This document shows positions 8,704-18,328 of a stretch of 64,000 nt of DNA, one piece after another (positions within the stretch are counted from its first letter, which is position 1; every line of letters begins with the position of its first letter). The translations under genes and the position numbers were made by a program. Below the pieces are notes generated by a model that had not been told where the DNA came from, made no database searches, and was given only the letters and a program-made list of their open reading frames with translations. This stretch comes from Bradyrhizobium sp. CCBAU 53421 (GTDB taxonomy: Bacteria > Pseudomonadota > Alphaproteobacteria > Rhizobiales > Xanthobacteraceae): assembly GCF_015291625.1 (NCBI RefSeq), contig NZ_CP030047.1, forward strand, positions 7,068,001 through 7,132,000, in the 5' to 3' direction.

Positions 8704-9915
8704 TCAATGAAGCGGAACGGCGGTCGCGTCGTACTGGTAGATCCAGTCGTAACGAGCGGCTGTGGCTTCCGGCGCCCACTGGGTCCTGATGTAGTCTCCC
8801 GCCGTTTCGGCCTTGCACAGCGCCGAGTTGTGGAAGATCGGCAGCATCCCGGCCGCGGACTTCACGACCCTGGTTGTGCGATCCAGGCGCAGGCTCTGGT
8901 ATGTCTGGAAAGCTCTCGCGAGATCGTCGGGCTGCTGCTCGAAGCAGCGGGCGAGAACGGAGGCGTCCTCCAACGCCATGTTCACTCCCTGACCGAGATA
9001 TGGCAGCATGGAGTGGCACGCATCTCCAAGAAGCGTGACCCGTCCTTGCGACCAACCGGCCAACGTGGGCCGCACGAACAGGCCCCACTTGTGAAGGCTT
9101 TCGACGTTGCTGACGAGCGCGATGATGTCGGGATGCCAGCCCAGGAAGTCCTTCAGGCACTCCTCGACAGATCCTTTCTCCGACCAGGATTCCAGGAGCC
9201 AGTCGTTGCGATCGACCTGACCCGAGAACGTCATCAATTCCGTGTTCTGCCAGCGGACCGGATATGCCGTGACATGCGCGGTCGGCCCGATCCATGTCGA
9301 CACCACGAGCTCGCGCTGATGCGGCTCGAGCCGGTCGACCGGCACAAGACCACGCCAGGCGATTGCGTTGGTGTACTGGCTTTCGATTTGGCCGATAAGC
9401 CCGGTTCGGACCTTCGAATGCGAACCGTCGGCGCCGATCAGCGCCCGACCTTCGATCTCACGGCCATCTGCGAACTGCGCCCGAACTCCCTCGTCGCTCT
9501 GGCTGAACCCGACAACATGGGCGTTCAGATGGACGGCGTCCGCCTTCAATCGCCGCACACCGTCGACAAGGATATTCAATAGGTGCGCACGCAGCAGAAG
9601 GTAGGGTTGGTTACGGGCTGCGTCGGTGCGCTGGTCATACAGGGACCACGTTTCGCCGGTGTTCCAGAGCCGGATGGAACGTCGCTCGGCCGCAATGCAA
9701 TTCTGTTCGACTTGCTCGGCGAGGCCGAGATCGCGAAGTACACGCACGCCGTTCATGGAGATCCAAAGGCCGGCGCCGACTTCACGCAGCTCGGACGCCT
9801 GCTCGAAAACGTCGCAATCGATGCCGCGTCGAAGCAGCGATAACGCCATCGCCAAACCACCGATGCCCGCGCCTGCGATAAGGACGCTCGTTCTTTTGAC
9901 CTGATCAATGCTCAT
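8704..9915 (-). CDS. nicC: FAD-dependent monooxygenase, probable 6-hydroxynicotinate 3-monooxygenase
   Basis: A 403-residue class A flavoprotein hydroxylase. The FAD dinucleotide motif GAGIGG is at residues 15-20, the DG motif in LIGADGSHSKVR at about residue 160, and the GDACHSMLP motif that binds the FAD ribityl chain in the C-terminal third. It most resembles salicylate hydroxylase and NicC, which decarboxylates and hydroxylates 6-hydroxynicotinate to 2,5-dihydroxypyridine. The ATG at 9915 has GGAG seven bases upstream. It sits between the molybdenum hydroxylase genes and nicF, the order expected for the pathway. No 3,6-dihydroxypicolinate decarboxylase is present, which argues against a picolinate pathway. 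Confidence 0.85.
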   Translation of the reverse strand: MSIDQVKRTSVLIAGAGIGGLAMALSLLRRGIDCDVFEQASELREVGAGLWISMNGVRVLRDLGLAEQVEQNCIAAERRSIRLWNTGETWSLYDQRTDAARNQPYLLLRAHLLNILVDGVRRLKADAVHLNAHVVGFSQSDEGVRAQFADGREIEGRALIGADGSHSKVRTGLIGQIESQYTNAIAWRGLVPVDRLEPHQRELVVSTWIGPTAHVTAYPVRWQNTELMTFSGQVDRNDWLLESWSEKGSVEECLKDFLGWHPDIIALVSNVESLHKWGLFVRPTLAGWSQGRVTLLGDACHSMLPYLGQGVNMALEDASVLARCFEQQPDDLARAFQTYQSLRLDRTTRVVKSAAGMLPIFHNSALCKAETAGDYIRTQWAPEATAARYDWIYQYDATAVPLH

Positions 9916-9953
9916 GATTTCTCCAGAAAGTAGCTGCGCCGCCTCGCGCGGTT

Positions 9954-10420
<467 letters not shown>

Positions 10421-10424
<4 letters not shown>

Positions 10425-11296
10425 TTCAGCCAGCTCCCGCCGGCGATGACCGCCTCATCGGCGTTACGCAGAAGAAGCACGCCTGCAAGATGACGCTTGT
10501 AATCGGATCCGCCATGCCGATCGGCGTTGACTTCGAGCTGATCCAACGCATCGGGAAGAGCAGTCTCAATCGCCCGACGGGCCTCTGCTACCGCTACGTT
10601 TCGGAGGGCACTTTCGACGGCCGGCAAAGGCTGTGGCCGCGAACCAAGCGCACCGGCCCGCACACGGGCACTCTTGATCGTGTTCCCGTCGGCGTTCAGC
10701 GACCAGGCCATCGCGACGTTCACGGAAGGCCTCTCACCATGCTTGAACCGACGATAGGTTACGGGTCCCGCTGGCCGCGGGAACACAATTAGTCTCAGCA
10801 GCTCGTCAGGTTCGCGCACCGTTTCCATTTCGCTCTGGATGAAATCATCCGCGTGAATTTCACGCGTGCCGCTGGATCCCTCGAGCACCAGCCGTGCGTT
10901 GAGGGCAGCGAGCATCGCCGGCGGATCGGCGTGAGGCTCCCCGAAGCAGAGATTGCCGCCGATTGTTCCGACGTTGCGAACCCTGATGTTTGCCACCTCG
11001 GCGCAGAGCGATGCGAGCGCCGGCACGTGCTCGCGGATGATCGGATCGCCGCTGATCTTCTTGTGCGTGCAGCGCGCGCCGATCTCGATCTCGTTCACGT
11101 CGTTGACGGCGATGCAATCGAGCCCAGGGATACCCTTGATGTCGATGAGGCGGTCTGCCCGGATGACGCGCATTTTCAGCGCGAGCAGCAACTCGGTCCC
11201 GCCGGCATAGAACATGCTGTCACCGGAATCGCCGACGGCACGCACGGCGTCGGCAATCGTCGAAGGTCGCTCGAATTGGAAGGGTGACGGCAGCAT
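10421..11296 (-). CDS. FAD-binding medium subunit of a molybdenum hydroxylase (CoxM-type)
   Basis: A 291-residue FAD-binding subunit of the CoxM/CutM family. The characteristic FYAGGTELLLALKMR segment lies at residues 30-45, and VGTIGGNLCFGEPHAD at about 112-127 is the flavin-contacting TIGGN motif. It would receive electrons from the 2Fe-2S subunit. It begins two bases after the CoxG-like gene ends and overlaps the small-subunit gene, so the complex is made from one tightly packed message. The pseudomonad NicA/NicB enzyme lacks this FAD subunit and uses cytochromes, so this is a different architecture for the same step. Confidence 0.9.
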
Positions 11297-11298
11297 GA

Positions 11299-11748
11299 TC
11301 AGGCCACGCCCAGCATCTCTTTGAGCCGCTTCTCGAACTCTTCGAAGTTCTGATCGACCCGCCGCTTGATGATGCCGAACCCCATGGTCGCAAGCCGGCC
11401 CTGCACGTCGACTTTCGCGTCCACGGCAAATGTGGAACCGGTCCCGTCCTGTGTGACGGTCACGTCGAGAACAACCGCCAGCCGCGTTCCTGTGATCTTG
11501 TCGCGGCCCGTAGCGCGGGTGCGCACGTGAGACGGCTCGGTGATCGATTCAACGATGATGTCAGCCGGCACTTCGAGCTTGAAAGGACCGATCTTCTGCT
11601 TGACGGTTGCTTTGTAGGCTGCAAGCCGCTGGATTTCCTCAACGCTTTCGCACCCGGGAATGCAGCTTGATATGCGTGGAACGTCGAGCAGCGTGCTCCA
11701 AAGCTGCGCCGGGGTCGCCGGCACCGCCATTGACATGTTGAATTCCAT
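11299..11748 (-). CDS. CoxG-like SRPBCC protein
   Basis: A 149-residue protein of the CO dehydrogenase subunit G family (SRPBCC/START fold). Members are usually encoded with Cox-type molybdenum hydroxylases and are thought to help membrane recruitment or maturation. The start ATG at 11748 lies two bases after the large-subunit stop and follows GAGGAAC, a good ribosome binding site. Sequence features include LWSTLLDVPRISSCIPGCE near the N-terminus and the C-terminal RVDQNFEEFEKRLKE helix, both typical. It is not a catalytic subunit. Confidence 0.85.
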   Translation of the reverse strand: MEFNMSMAVPATPAQLWSTLLDVPRISSCIPGCESVEEIQRLAAYKATVKQKIGPFKLEVPADIIVESITEPSHVRTRATGRDKITGTRLAVVLDVTVTQDGTGSTFAVDAKVDVQGRLATMGFGIIKRRVDQNFEEFEKRLKEMLGVA

Positions 11749-11750
11749 AT

Positions 11751-14009
11751 TCAGTTCCTCGTCTGTAGCGCGCGCCACACTCTTTCGGGTGTCATTGGCA
11801 GATCGGTGATTCGGATGCCGTAGGCGGCGAACAGCGCATTGGCGATCGCCGGTGCGACTGGAAGGATCGCTCCCTCGCCCATTCCTTTGGCGCCGCCAGG
11901 CCCCGGCCCGTCGCCGTTTTCGACAAGTATCGTGTCGAACGAGGGCGGTACGTCGGAGATCCGCGGGATCGAATAATCGATCGGCGTCGCGTTGACGGGT
12001 TGCCCGTCCTCGAACTCGAGCGCCTCGTAGAGCGCGTGACCGAGCCCCATGACAGCAGCGCCCTCATCCTGACCTTCCGCAGCGAGGCGATTGATCACGC
12101 GACCGACGTCGGCGGCACTGGCGTACCGAGGCACGCGGATCTCGCCGGTTTCCTCATCGACCACGATCTCTGCGAGACCCGCGGATGTCTCCCAGAACAG
12201 AGGTGACTCCGCCAGGGAGCCGTTCTTCGAACGCGGCGTGATAGCGCCGCGGCCGACGACTTCTCCCGAATCGACACCCAGGCTGCGGTGAAATATCTGA
12301 TGGAAAGTGAGAACGTCCGAACCAGTCGAAACGCCCCCCTCGACGAGTGACAAGCTGACGCGGGGAAGATCCCAGACCTCGGCAACCATGTCGAGAATCT
12401 GATCGGTTGCGTCGAGAGCTGCGCTCTCGACAGAGAGGCCCACGACGACGGTCGAGCGGCTCGCGCCGGTACCCCAGTCGTATGGGGCGACCGCTGTATC
12501 GGAGCGCAGGACGGTGACCGCAGACACCTTCTGCTTCAAGGTCTGCGCCGCGATTTGGGCCATCGCCGCGTGCGCACCCTGACCAACCTCGACGCTCGAG
12601 ACCGAAACGAGGATCGACCCGTCGATCTTGAGACGCACGATCGCGTTGCTGATCGGCGTATTCGCCGGATCGGTTGCGGCAAGCGCCAATCCACGCGTCT
12701 TGCGGTTGGAAGGTTTCGCTTCCGGCGCGAACGACCGCGTGACCCGGCCGATCAACTCGCTCATGTCCATGTCGAGCGCGCGCAGATCGGGGCGGATGCG
12801 CTCACCACGGGAGGCCAGATTCAGCATGCGGAACTCGGTCGGGTCCAAGCCGATTGCCGCAGCCACATTGTCCATGTGCGATTCCTTGGCCCAAACCGCC
12901 TGCGGGCCACCGATTGAGCGGAATGCCGCGCCAGGGACGGTGTTCGTGTAAACCGCACATGCTTCGAGGCGCATGTTCGGCACCGCGTATGGTCCCATGA
13001 TGCGGTTTGCCGATTTCGTGGCGACTGCTGAGCCCGTGTCCGAATACGCTCCGCCGTCGAGCAGGAGCCTTGCGCTCTTCGCGAGGATCCGTCCGTCGGC
13101 ATCGACCGCGGTTCGAATCGTGATGTCTGCGCCGAGCCTTCGGCAGGTGAGCATCGAATCGGCCATGGATTGAGCGACCCGAACCGGGCGCCGCACCTTC
13201 CAGGACGCGGCGGCGACCAGCGGTTCGATCTTGACGGATGCCTTGCCGCCGAATCCCCCGCCAACGAACGGGACGATCACGCGGACCTTGGCCAGCGCCA
13301 GGCCAAACAGCCTGGACAGAACCTTCTGAACCGCGGTCGGCGTCTGCGCACCTGCCCAGACCGTCAGGGAGTCTCCCTGGAAGTCGGCGATGACCGTATG
13401 CGGCTCCATCGCGAAATGCGAGATCGCCGGAAAAGTGAAGTAGTCTTCGTGGACGTATGCCGCAACTGCCTCCGCTGCGTCGACATCTCCGACGTTGTTC
13501 CTGTATGTGTGGAATATGTTGCTGTTCGAGGTCGGCCTGGCGCCGCCCTTGAAGTAGAAGTCTTCCAGGTTTTCGTGATGCTCATGGATGAGCGGCGCAT
13601 CCGCCATCATCGCTTCGCGGATGGTCGTTGCATGAGGGAGTTCGTCGTACGCGATGTCGACAAGCTCCGCGGCGGCTTCGGCGATCTCGATGGTCTCAGC
13701 GATCACCACGGCGACCGGCTCGCCCACATACCGGACTCGCTCGATTGCCACGATCGGCCGGTCCTTGAGCACAACACCCCAGCAACCGAACGAGGCGACA
13801 TCCGCTCCGATGAGTACGTCGACGACGCCGGGTACGGACCTGGCCACGCTCGCGTCAATCGACGAGATGCGCGCGTGAGTAGCCGGCGAGCGAACCACAA
13901 AGCCGTGCAGCATCCCCGGGATCACGAGGTCGGTAACGTATTCAGCCCGCCCCGTAACCTTCTCGATGAGGTCGGGTCGTACGGCACTTATGCTGTCAGT
14001 CACCGACAT
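11751..14009 (-). CDS. molybdopterin-binding large subunit of a molybdenum hydroxylase (probable nicotinate hydroxylase)
   Basis: A 752-residue catalytic subunit of the xanthine dehydrogenase family, CoxL/aldehyde-oxidase branch. Molybdopterin-contacting motifs are PFVGGGFGGK at about 248-257, RSIGGPQAVWAKE, EVGQGAHAAMAQIAAQ, GTGASRST, and GGAKGMGEGA near the C-terminus, whose GEGA glutamate is the expected catalytic base. The CO dehydrogenase active-site cysteine loop (AYRCSFR) is absent; the equivalent position reads AFRSIGG, so CO is not the substrate. As first gene of the nic operon, opposite a MarR regulator and an operator, it most likely hydroxylates nicotinate to 6-hydroxynicotinate. 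Substrate is inferred from neighbours. Confidence 0.88.
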   Translation of the reverse strand: MSVTDSISAVRPDLIEKVTGRAEYVTDLVIPGMLHGFVVRSPATHARISSIDASVARSVPGVVDVLIGADVASFGCWGVVLKDRPIVAIERVRYVGEPVAVVIAETIEIAEAAAELVDIAYDELPHATTIREAMMADAPLIHEHHENLEDFYFKGGARPTSNSNIFHTYRNNVGDVDAAEAVAAYVHEDYFTFPAISHFAMEPHTVIADFQGDSLTVWAGAQTPTAVQKVLSRLFGLALAKVRVIVPFVGGGFGGKASVKIEPLVAAASWKVRRPVRVAQSMADSMLTCRRLGADITIRTAVDADGRILAKSARLLLDGGAYSDTGSAVATKSANRIMGPYAVPNMRLEACAVYTNTVPGAAFRSIGGPQAVWAKESHMDNVAAAIGLDPTEFRMLNLASRGERIRPDLRALDMDMSELIGRVTRSFAPEAKPSNRKTRGLALAATDPANTPISNAIVRLKIDGSILVSVSSVEVGQGAHAAMAQIAAQTLKQKVSAVTVLRSDTAVAPYDWGTGASRSTVVVGLSVESAALDATDQILDMVAEVWDLPRVSLSLVEGGVSTGSDVLTFHQIFHRSLGVDSGEVVGRGAITPRSKNGSLAESPLFWETSAGLAEIVVDEETGEIRVPRYASAADVGRVINRLAAEGQDEGAAVMGLGHALYEALEFEDGQPVNATPIDYSIPRISDVPPSFDTILVENGDGPGPGGAKGMGEGAILPVAPAIANALFAAYGIRITDLPMTPERVWRALQTRN

Positions 14010-14093
14010 GTTCGGGTCCGGGGTGCGAGGTCGCCCCGGTGGTCAGAAAGCCTGCGCGGCTCCTCCCAGGGGGCAATCCTCAACCCCTACCCC

Positions 14094-14140
14094 AATTATC
14101 ACTCGTATGCAAGCACTACACTCGTATACAAGTGATAATT
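14094..14140. promoter_or_regulatory. probable NicR operator in the divergent nic promoter region
   Basis: Between the divergent hydroxylase and MarR genes lies a perfect ten-base inverted repeat, AATTATCACT at 14094-14103 and AGTGATAATT at 14131-14140. Inside are two direct copies of a near-palindrome: ACTCGTATGCAAGC at 14101-14114 and ACTCGTATACAAGT at 14120-14133, 19 bases apart. Spacing of about two helical turns and 14-base palindromes suit two MarR dimers. The site is 85-131 bases before the hydroxylase start and about 160 before the MarR start, so it could repress both. Binding is inferred. Confidence 0.7.
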
Positions 14141-14296
14141 GCTCCGGCGCACCGGACGGATCAGGCTCCCAGTCACGCAGCATGGATTCTTGGGGTCAAC
14201 GAATGTACACAAATGATCAACTGGGACTTCCGAGGCCGAGCCATCCAGCTTTGTTCAAGCCGACCCACCGCCAAGTGCCGCAAGAGGACGAAAATC

Positions 14297-14761
14297 GTGC
14301 AACCGAAAACCAAGACGGCTCCGACGGAGAAGCCGAAAGAGGCCGCACATTACAGGTTGGACGATGCACCAGGATTCCTGTTGCGCGTCGCGCTCCGTAC
14401 CCACACATCGATCTTTGTCGCGAAAATGATCGACGAACTGACCCCACCCCAATTCTCGACGTTGGCAAAACTGAGGGAAGTCGGATCATGTTCTCAAAAT
14501 CACCTGGGACGACTGATCCACTATGATTCAGCAACGATCACTGGCGTCATCAATCGCCTCAAATCGCGCGGGCTGATCAAGAGCTCCAAGGATCCTTTGG
14601 ACCCACGACGACGGCAGATCGAATTAACGGACAAAGGGAGGCGGACTGCGGACGCTGCGATCGAGACCATTGGTGAGATTTCCGGCGAGACATTCGCCCC
14701 TTTGACGAGGGAAGAATTTCGGACTCTGACCGAGATCCTCAAGAAAATCATACGACGCTGA
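14297..14761 (+). CDS. nicR: MarR-family regulator (NicR-like repressor)
   Basis: A 154-residue MarR regulator. The winged helix-turn-helix covers roughly residues 55-115 (QNHLGRLIHYDSATITGVINRL, then the DPLDPRRRQIELTDKG wing). The start is a GTG at 14297 preceded by AAGAGGA; the open frame extends upstream to 14039 but runs through the operator region and is unlike MarR N-termini. It is divergent from the nic operon, the same arrangement as NicR, which represses nic genes until 6-hydroxynicotinate is bound. The symbol rests on this context. Confidence 0.82.
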   Translation: MQPKTKTAPTEKPKEAAHYRLDDAPGFLLRVALRTHTSIFVAKMIDELTPPQFSTLAKLREVGSCSQNHLGRLIHYDSATITGVINRLKSRGLIKSSKDPLDPRRRQIELTDKGRRTADAAIETIGEISGETFAPLTREEFRTLTEILKKIIRR

Positions 14762-15185
14762 GCCCACGGCGCTGAGCCGGCCGACAAGCGGCTCCCCCTA
14801 ATCGCTTCGACCGATGCCAAGCGAAAAAATGGCCCGGCGCGAGCCGGGCCAAGGCCAGGGAGGGAACGAAGGAAGTGGATCCTTCGAAAACGTCGAACGC
14901 GGATCTCGATCGAAGACAGCCCAACGAACGATCTCAGCGACAGAACTATCCGGTATGCCGCCCGGCATTTTGTGCTGAAGAAGGCGGAACTGCGCTAGTT
15001 TCCGGCATCTTCGCGTGACAAGGTCGGGATAAGCCGCATCGGCGGGCGCCATGCTGCATGGACCGGAGGCCAGTCGGTCCCTAGCCGATGACGACACGAT
15101 CACAACAATTGATGGAGCCCATCACTGGCCATCTACCGAATGCCGGCTTTCGTCGCACGATCGATCGACGCCGTTTCCTGAGCGG
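14762..15185. other. intergenic region without a clear gene
   Basis: After nicR there is a weak stem GAGCCG/CGGCTC at 14774-14794, then the strong minus-strand terminator described separately. Short frames on both strands (for example 14798-15103 minus) show no convincing ribosome binding site or recognisable sequence. I see nothing else. Confidence 0.4.
14822..14850 (-). terminator. rho-independent terminator for minus-strand transcription
   Basis: A perfect eight-base-pair stem GGCCCGGC / GCCGGGCC at 14831-14850 with a four-base loop. On the minus strand it is followed by ATTTTTTCGC, the classical run of U. It would end a transcript arriving from the small ORF at 15186-15509 before it meets nicR. 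Confidence 0.7.
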
Positions 15186-15509
15186 CTATCCCGCGCGTCT
15201 GCGCAGGGCGCGGACAATCTTTGTCCTGAAGCGCGCGAGATCAAACAGCAATCTGGGTGCTCTCCTGATCCCAATCGCCTTACCCACGATCGCGAGGCGC
15301 AGAACGCGGACCAATCTAGCCAGGCCCAATTCCATGAAGGCCTGCCGGACATGTGGTTGGTCGGCGATCGAAAGCATATTGTTCGCTACGACGATGGACG
15401 ATCTGAGCTCGGGTTTCTTCTGCAGAACAAAGTCTCGGCATGCCGCCGCGAACTCCTGCTCCTGAGCGCTCAAGGATATGCTGAAGACAGTTCGATTATG
15501 CTCCGCCAT
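15186..15509 (-). CDS. hypothetical protein
   Basis: An open frame of 107 codons starting MAEHNRTVFSISLSAQEQEF and ending in a very basic tail rich in arginine. The N-terminal half looks like an ordinary soluble helix-rich protein; I recognise no family. A purine-rich stretch (GGGGGCG) lies about 12 bases before the ATG. A terminator of the same orientation stands 340 bases downstream, which gives some support to transcription. The reverse strand is also open, so confidence is low. Confidence 0.33.
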   Translation of the reverse strand: MAEHNRTVFSISLSAQEQEFAAACRDFVLQKKPELRSSIVVANNMLSIADQPHVRQAFMELGLARLVRVLRLAIVGKAIGIRRAPRLLFDLARFRTKIVRALRRRAG

Positions 15510-16032
15510 ATTCAATCGCCCCCGAACGATCGCCCGGCGCGGCCTTCCGTCTTTCGAGCTCACAGCCTGTGCGGCCTGGCTTTCGCCTTCCAATCGGCAA
15601 CACGTCCGTGCCGGCTTTCTGCGAAATTGTTCCTTGGTAGCATTGGGGGTCGCGGCATTTTCTGGCGAAAACCCTTGCGGACAACCGTGAAAGCGCGATC
15701 GGTGGAGTCGATTGACGCAGCAACCCGGCATTTTCTACCATCGGGGCGGTACCCGGTCAGTCGCCCTGAGACGCGTCTTGTCGCAGCAGCTTCCTGCGTT
15801 GAGCCTTCCGGCTGCTTTCCCCATCGCGGAGCCCGGCGATGAGCAGCCGTGACCGTCACCAAGATCCTCCGGGAAGGGACGAGGCTAACCCGCAGGATCA
15901 GATTCTTGCATCCTCGCATTACTTTTCGGTGACGAGCATTTCCCGGAGCGCTATCGTCACCCGGAATCCAGGCGCGCCCCTTATCTCCGCCTCCTGAGTT
16001 GCGGGAGCCGTAGCCAATAACGAGCGAATTCG
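15510..16032. other. intergenic region upstream of the AraC gene
   Basis: About 520 bases with only overlapping short frames on both strands, none with a recognisable product or good ribosome binding site. The final 100 bases are the likely promoter of the AraC gene, but I find no confident -35/-10 pair or operator repeat. Confidence 0.4.
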
Positions 16033-16896
16033 ATGAGCATGTTATCCACGTCCGAAATGGATCCTGGCTTTGCTAGAATGAATTTGCCCGAGCTTCGGAT
16101 CAACTACGATCCGATTGATCCGGATCAGTTCGATCGGCCGATCACCTCATTCTGCATCGAAACCGGCGAAGACAACGACGAGCTTCCGCTCCACTCACAC
16201 AAGAAAGGGCAACTCGTTGTCGCTTCACATGGATCGGTGATGTGTCGTGCCCCCGGCGGACTATGGATCGTTCCGCCACAGGGTGCCGTGTGGATACCGG
16301 CCGGCGTCATGCACAGCAATTGCGTCTCGGACAATGGCAAGGTCTACGTCGTCTTCATCGATCCGCAGGCGAGTACGCTTCCGAGCACGTGCTGCACATT
16401 CACGATATCATCGCTCGTCCGTGAACTGATCCATCGGCTCTCCGTCTTTCCTCCCCTGTATCCGGTCGACGGGCCGACCAGCCGGCTCGGACGCGTGCTG
16501 CTCGACGAATTGGTGCAGATGTCCACCGAACAGATGTACTTGCCCATCTCCACCGACAGCCGACTTCAGCATCTCGCGGCATCGCTGCTCAATGACCCCG
16601 GCGATCGCAGCACGATCGACGAACTAGCGACCAGATATGCGATGAGTGTCCGGACCTTCGCCCGCCTGGTGCTGAAGGAAACCGGGATGACGTTCGGACG
16701 CTGGCGACAGCGCCTTCACATCCTCGTCGCGCTGCAGAGGCTGTCTGCGGGATCTTCCGTTCAGGCCGTCTCGCTCGATCTGGGCTATGAGACCCCCAGC
16801 GCCTTCATAACCATGTTCAAGAAGGCAATGGGCAAGAGCCCGCGCCGCTTTCTTGCCGAGCGATCCAGTTTCGTAGGCCGTGAGCCCTTGGCTTGA
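16033..16896 (+). CDS. AraC-family regulator with cupin sensor domain
   Basis: A 287-residue AraC-type activator. Residues 35-110 form an AraC_binding/cupin domain (LPLHSHKKGQLVVASHGSV, then WIPAGVMHSN). The two helix-turn-helix motifs occupy roughly 190-285, ending with GYETPSAFITMFKKAMGKSPRRF, the family signature. It is convergent with the binding-protein gene that ends the large minus-strand catabolic operon and is the only regulator adjacent to that operon, so it may control it; this is inference. The ligand is unknown. Confidence 0.85.
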   Translation: MSMLSTSEMDPGFARMNLPELRINYDPIDPDQFDRPITSFCIETGEDNDELPLHSHKKGQLVVASHGSVMCRAPGGLWIVPPQGAVWIPAGVMHSNCVSDNGKVYVVFIDPQASTLPSTCCTFTISSLVRELIHRLSVFPPLYPVDGPTSRLGRVLLDELVQMSTEQMYLPISTDSRLQHLAASLLNDPGDRSTIDELATRYAMSVRTFARLVLKETGMTFGRWRQRLHILVALQRLSAGSSVQAVSLDLGYETPSAFITMFKKAMGKSPRRFLAERSSFVGREPLA

Positions 16897-16917
16897 AGAC
16901 CTTCGCCCGGGAGCCCT

Positions 16918-16942
16918 GGCCCCAACATCGCCCGCTGGGGCC
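16918..16942. terminator. hairpin between convergent genes
   Basis: GGCCCC at 16918-16923 pairs with GGGGCC at 16937-16942 across a 13-base loop, between the AraC gene and the convergent binding-protein gene. There is no long U run, so termination is only possible, not certain. Confidence 0.35.
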
Positions 16943-16959
16943 GCAGCTCGCGGCGTCTC

Positions 16960-18192
16960 CTATCGCGAGTTGAATGGGACGAGAGGGTATTGGAGCGCAG
17001 CTTCGGCGACCGACTGCGGCGCCACCACGCGAGGCTTCCCGTTCTGCCCTTGAAGGATGGTCACGTCGCTTCCCATATTCTGGCCATTGGCGTCGAACTT
17101 GATCTTGCCGCTGGACATCAGGATAGGCGTCATGTCCGTTCCTTTAAGCGCGGCGTGGATCGCAGCGGACTCGGAAGAACCGGCGCGGCTTACGGCGTCC
17201 GCAACAATCTGAACAGCTTCGAAGGCACACCCTGAATTCCCGTCGACCCAGTCATTTGGATAATCGGACGCAAATCGCTTCAAGATCGCCGCGGCGTCGG
17301 GCGCCTTCGGATTGTACCACAGGGTCGAGAGTATCGCGCCGTCACCGTACTTGCCCAACGCGTCATAGTACGCCTTGTCCTGCGCGCCATTCGAGTTGGG
17401 TGAGAAGATCATTTTGGGATTCCACCCCTGCTTGGTGCATTCCCGAATGATCATGATGGCATCGTTGACACGCGTGACGGAGACCAACGCGTCCGCGCCT
17501 GACGCTTTGGCTTTTGCAACCTCGACCGAGAGATCCTTGGCTCTTTCATCGTATGGAATATACTCGGCAATCCTGAGAGGCACTTCGACCTCCTTCCAGG
17601 CCTGATCGATGCTCGCCGCGGTCGACTGTCCCATCGTATTGTTGAGGTGCATGACGACGGCGCTTGTTGGAGCGTCCTTGATCGAGGACAGGATGGACTT
17701 CAGCTCCATGAGGGACTTCCTGACGATTGTCAGGGACGTCGGGTAATACCTGAACACCTCGGTGAATCCTTGAGAGGTCACCTGGGTCGCGCTCGCGATG
17801 TGAACGACCATAGGCACTTTTGCGGCTTCTGCGGCCTGAAGCGCGGAGATGGTTGCTCCGGAATCCCACGCGCCGATAAGTACCGTGCACCCCTGCCTGA
17901 TCAGGTTCTCGGCGGCAATCCGTCCGTTTTCCGGCCGGCTTTGCGTGTCCGCATGGATGATTTGCAGCTCTATACCGAACTTCTCCTTTGCGAACTTCGC
18001 ACCCACATCGATGCCGCGTACGCAAGCCTGCCCCGGAAACGCCAGGACGCCACTGCTCGGATTGATTGCGCCGACGCGGACCTTGGCCGGGGTGGTCGCT
18101 CTTGACCGCCACGATGCGAACCCGACGGCGGCGCCAATTCCGCTACCGATCAAGGACCGGCGGGTCAAACCGCTTTCGCTGTGCTTTCTCAT
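16960..18192 (-). CDS. ABC transporter substrate-binding protein, LivJ type, Tat-exported
   Basis: A 410-residue periplasmic binding protein of the branched-chain amino acid (Leu/Ile/Val, receptor-ligand-binding) family. The N-terminus GLTRRSLIGSGIGAAVGFA is a twin-arginine signal followed by a hydrophobic core. The mature domain shows VRVGAINPSSGVLAFPG and LIGAWDSGATISALQAAEAAKVPMV, as in LivJ-like proteins for aromatic or amide compounds. GGGGGAAC precedes the ATG. It is the last gene of the operon whose first genes encode the LivHMGF partner components, so it probably supplies substrate recognition. Ligand unknown; proteins of this family often bind aromatic acids. Confidence 0.87.
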   Translation of the reverse strand: MRKHSESGLTRRSLIGSGIGAAVGFASWRSRATTPAKVRVGAINPSSGVLAFPGQACVRGIDVGAKFAKEKFGIELQIIHADTQSRPENGRIAAENLIRQGCTVLIGAWDSGATISALQAAEAAKVPMVVHIASATQVTSQGFTEVFRYYPTSLTIVRKSLMELKSILSSIKDAPTSAVVMHLNNTMGQSTAASIDQAWKEVEVPLRIAEYIPYDERAKDLSVEVAKAKASGADALVSVTRVNDAIMIIRECTKQGWNPKMIFSPNSNGAQDKAYYDALGKYGDGAILSTLWYNPKAPDAAAILKRFASDYPNDWVDGNSGCAFEAVQIVADAVSRAGSSESAAIHAALKGTDMTPILMSSGKIKFDANGQNMGSDVTILQGQNGKPRVVAPQSVAEAALQYPLVPFNSR

Positions 18193-18328
18193 GTAGTTCC
18201 CCCTTTGGTTGGCTGCAAGAATAATGATGCGGTCTGATAGCGCTCACAGAACAGTCAGGCGCTATCGCGCCAGGGACGTGTACTCGCGCCCCGGCGCTTC
18301 ACGAGATCCGCCGCCCGCGTGATTTGGC

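Noticed and set aside
7955..9295. A 446-codon frame giving nicF a 200-residue N-terminal extension
   Set aside because: The extra part is the antisense shadow of nicC and has no protein-like sequence; the isochorismatase domain starts at 8671.
11751..14009. CO dehydrogenase large subunit (aerobic CO oxidation)
   Set aside because: The CoxL active-site cysteine loop is absent and the genes sit with nicC, nicF, nicD and nicX.
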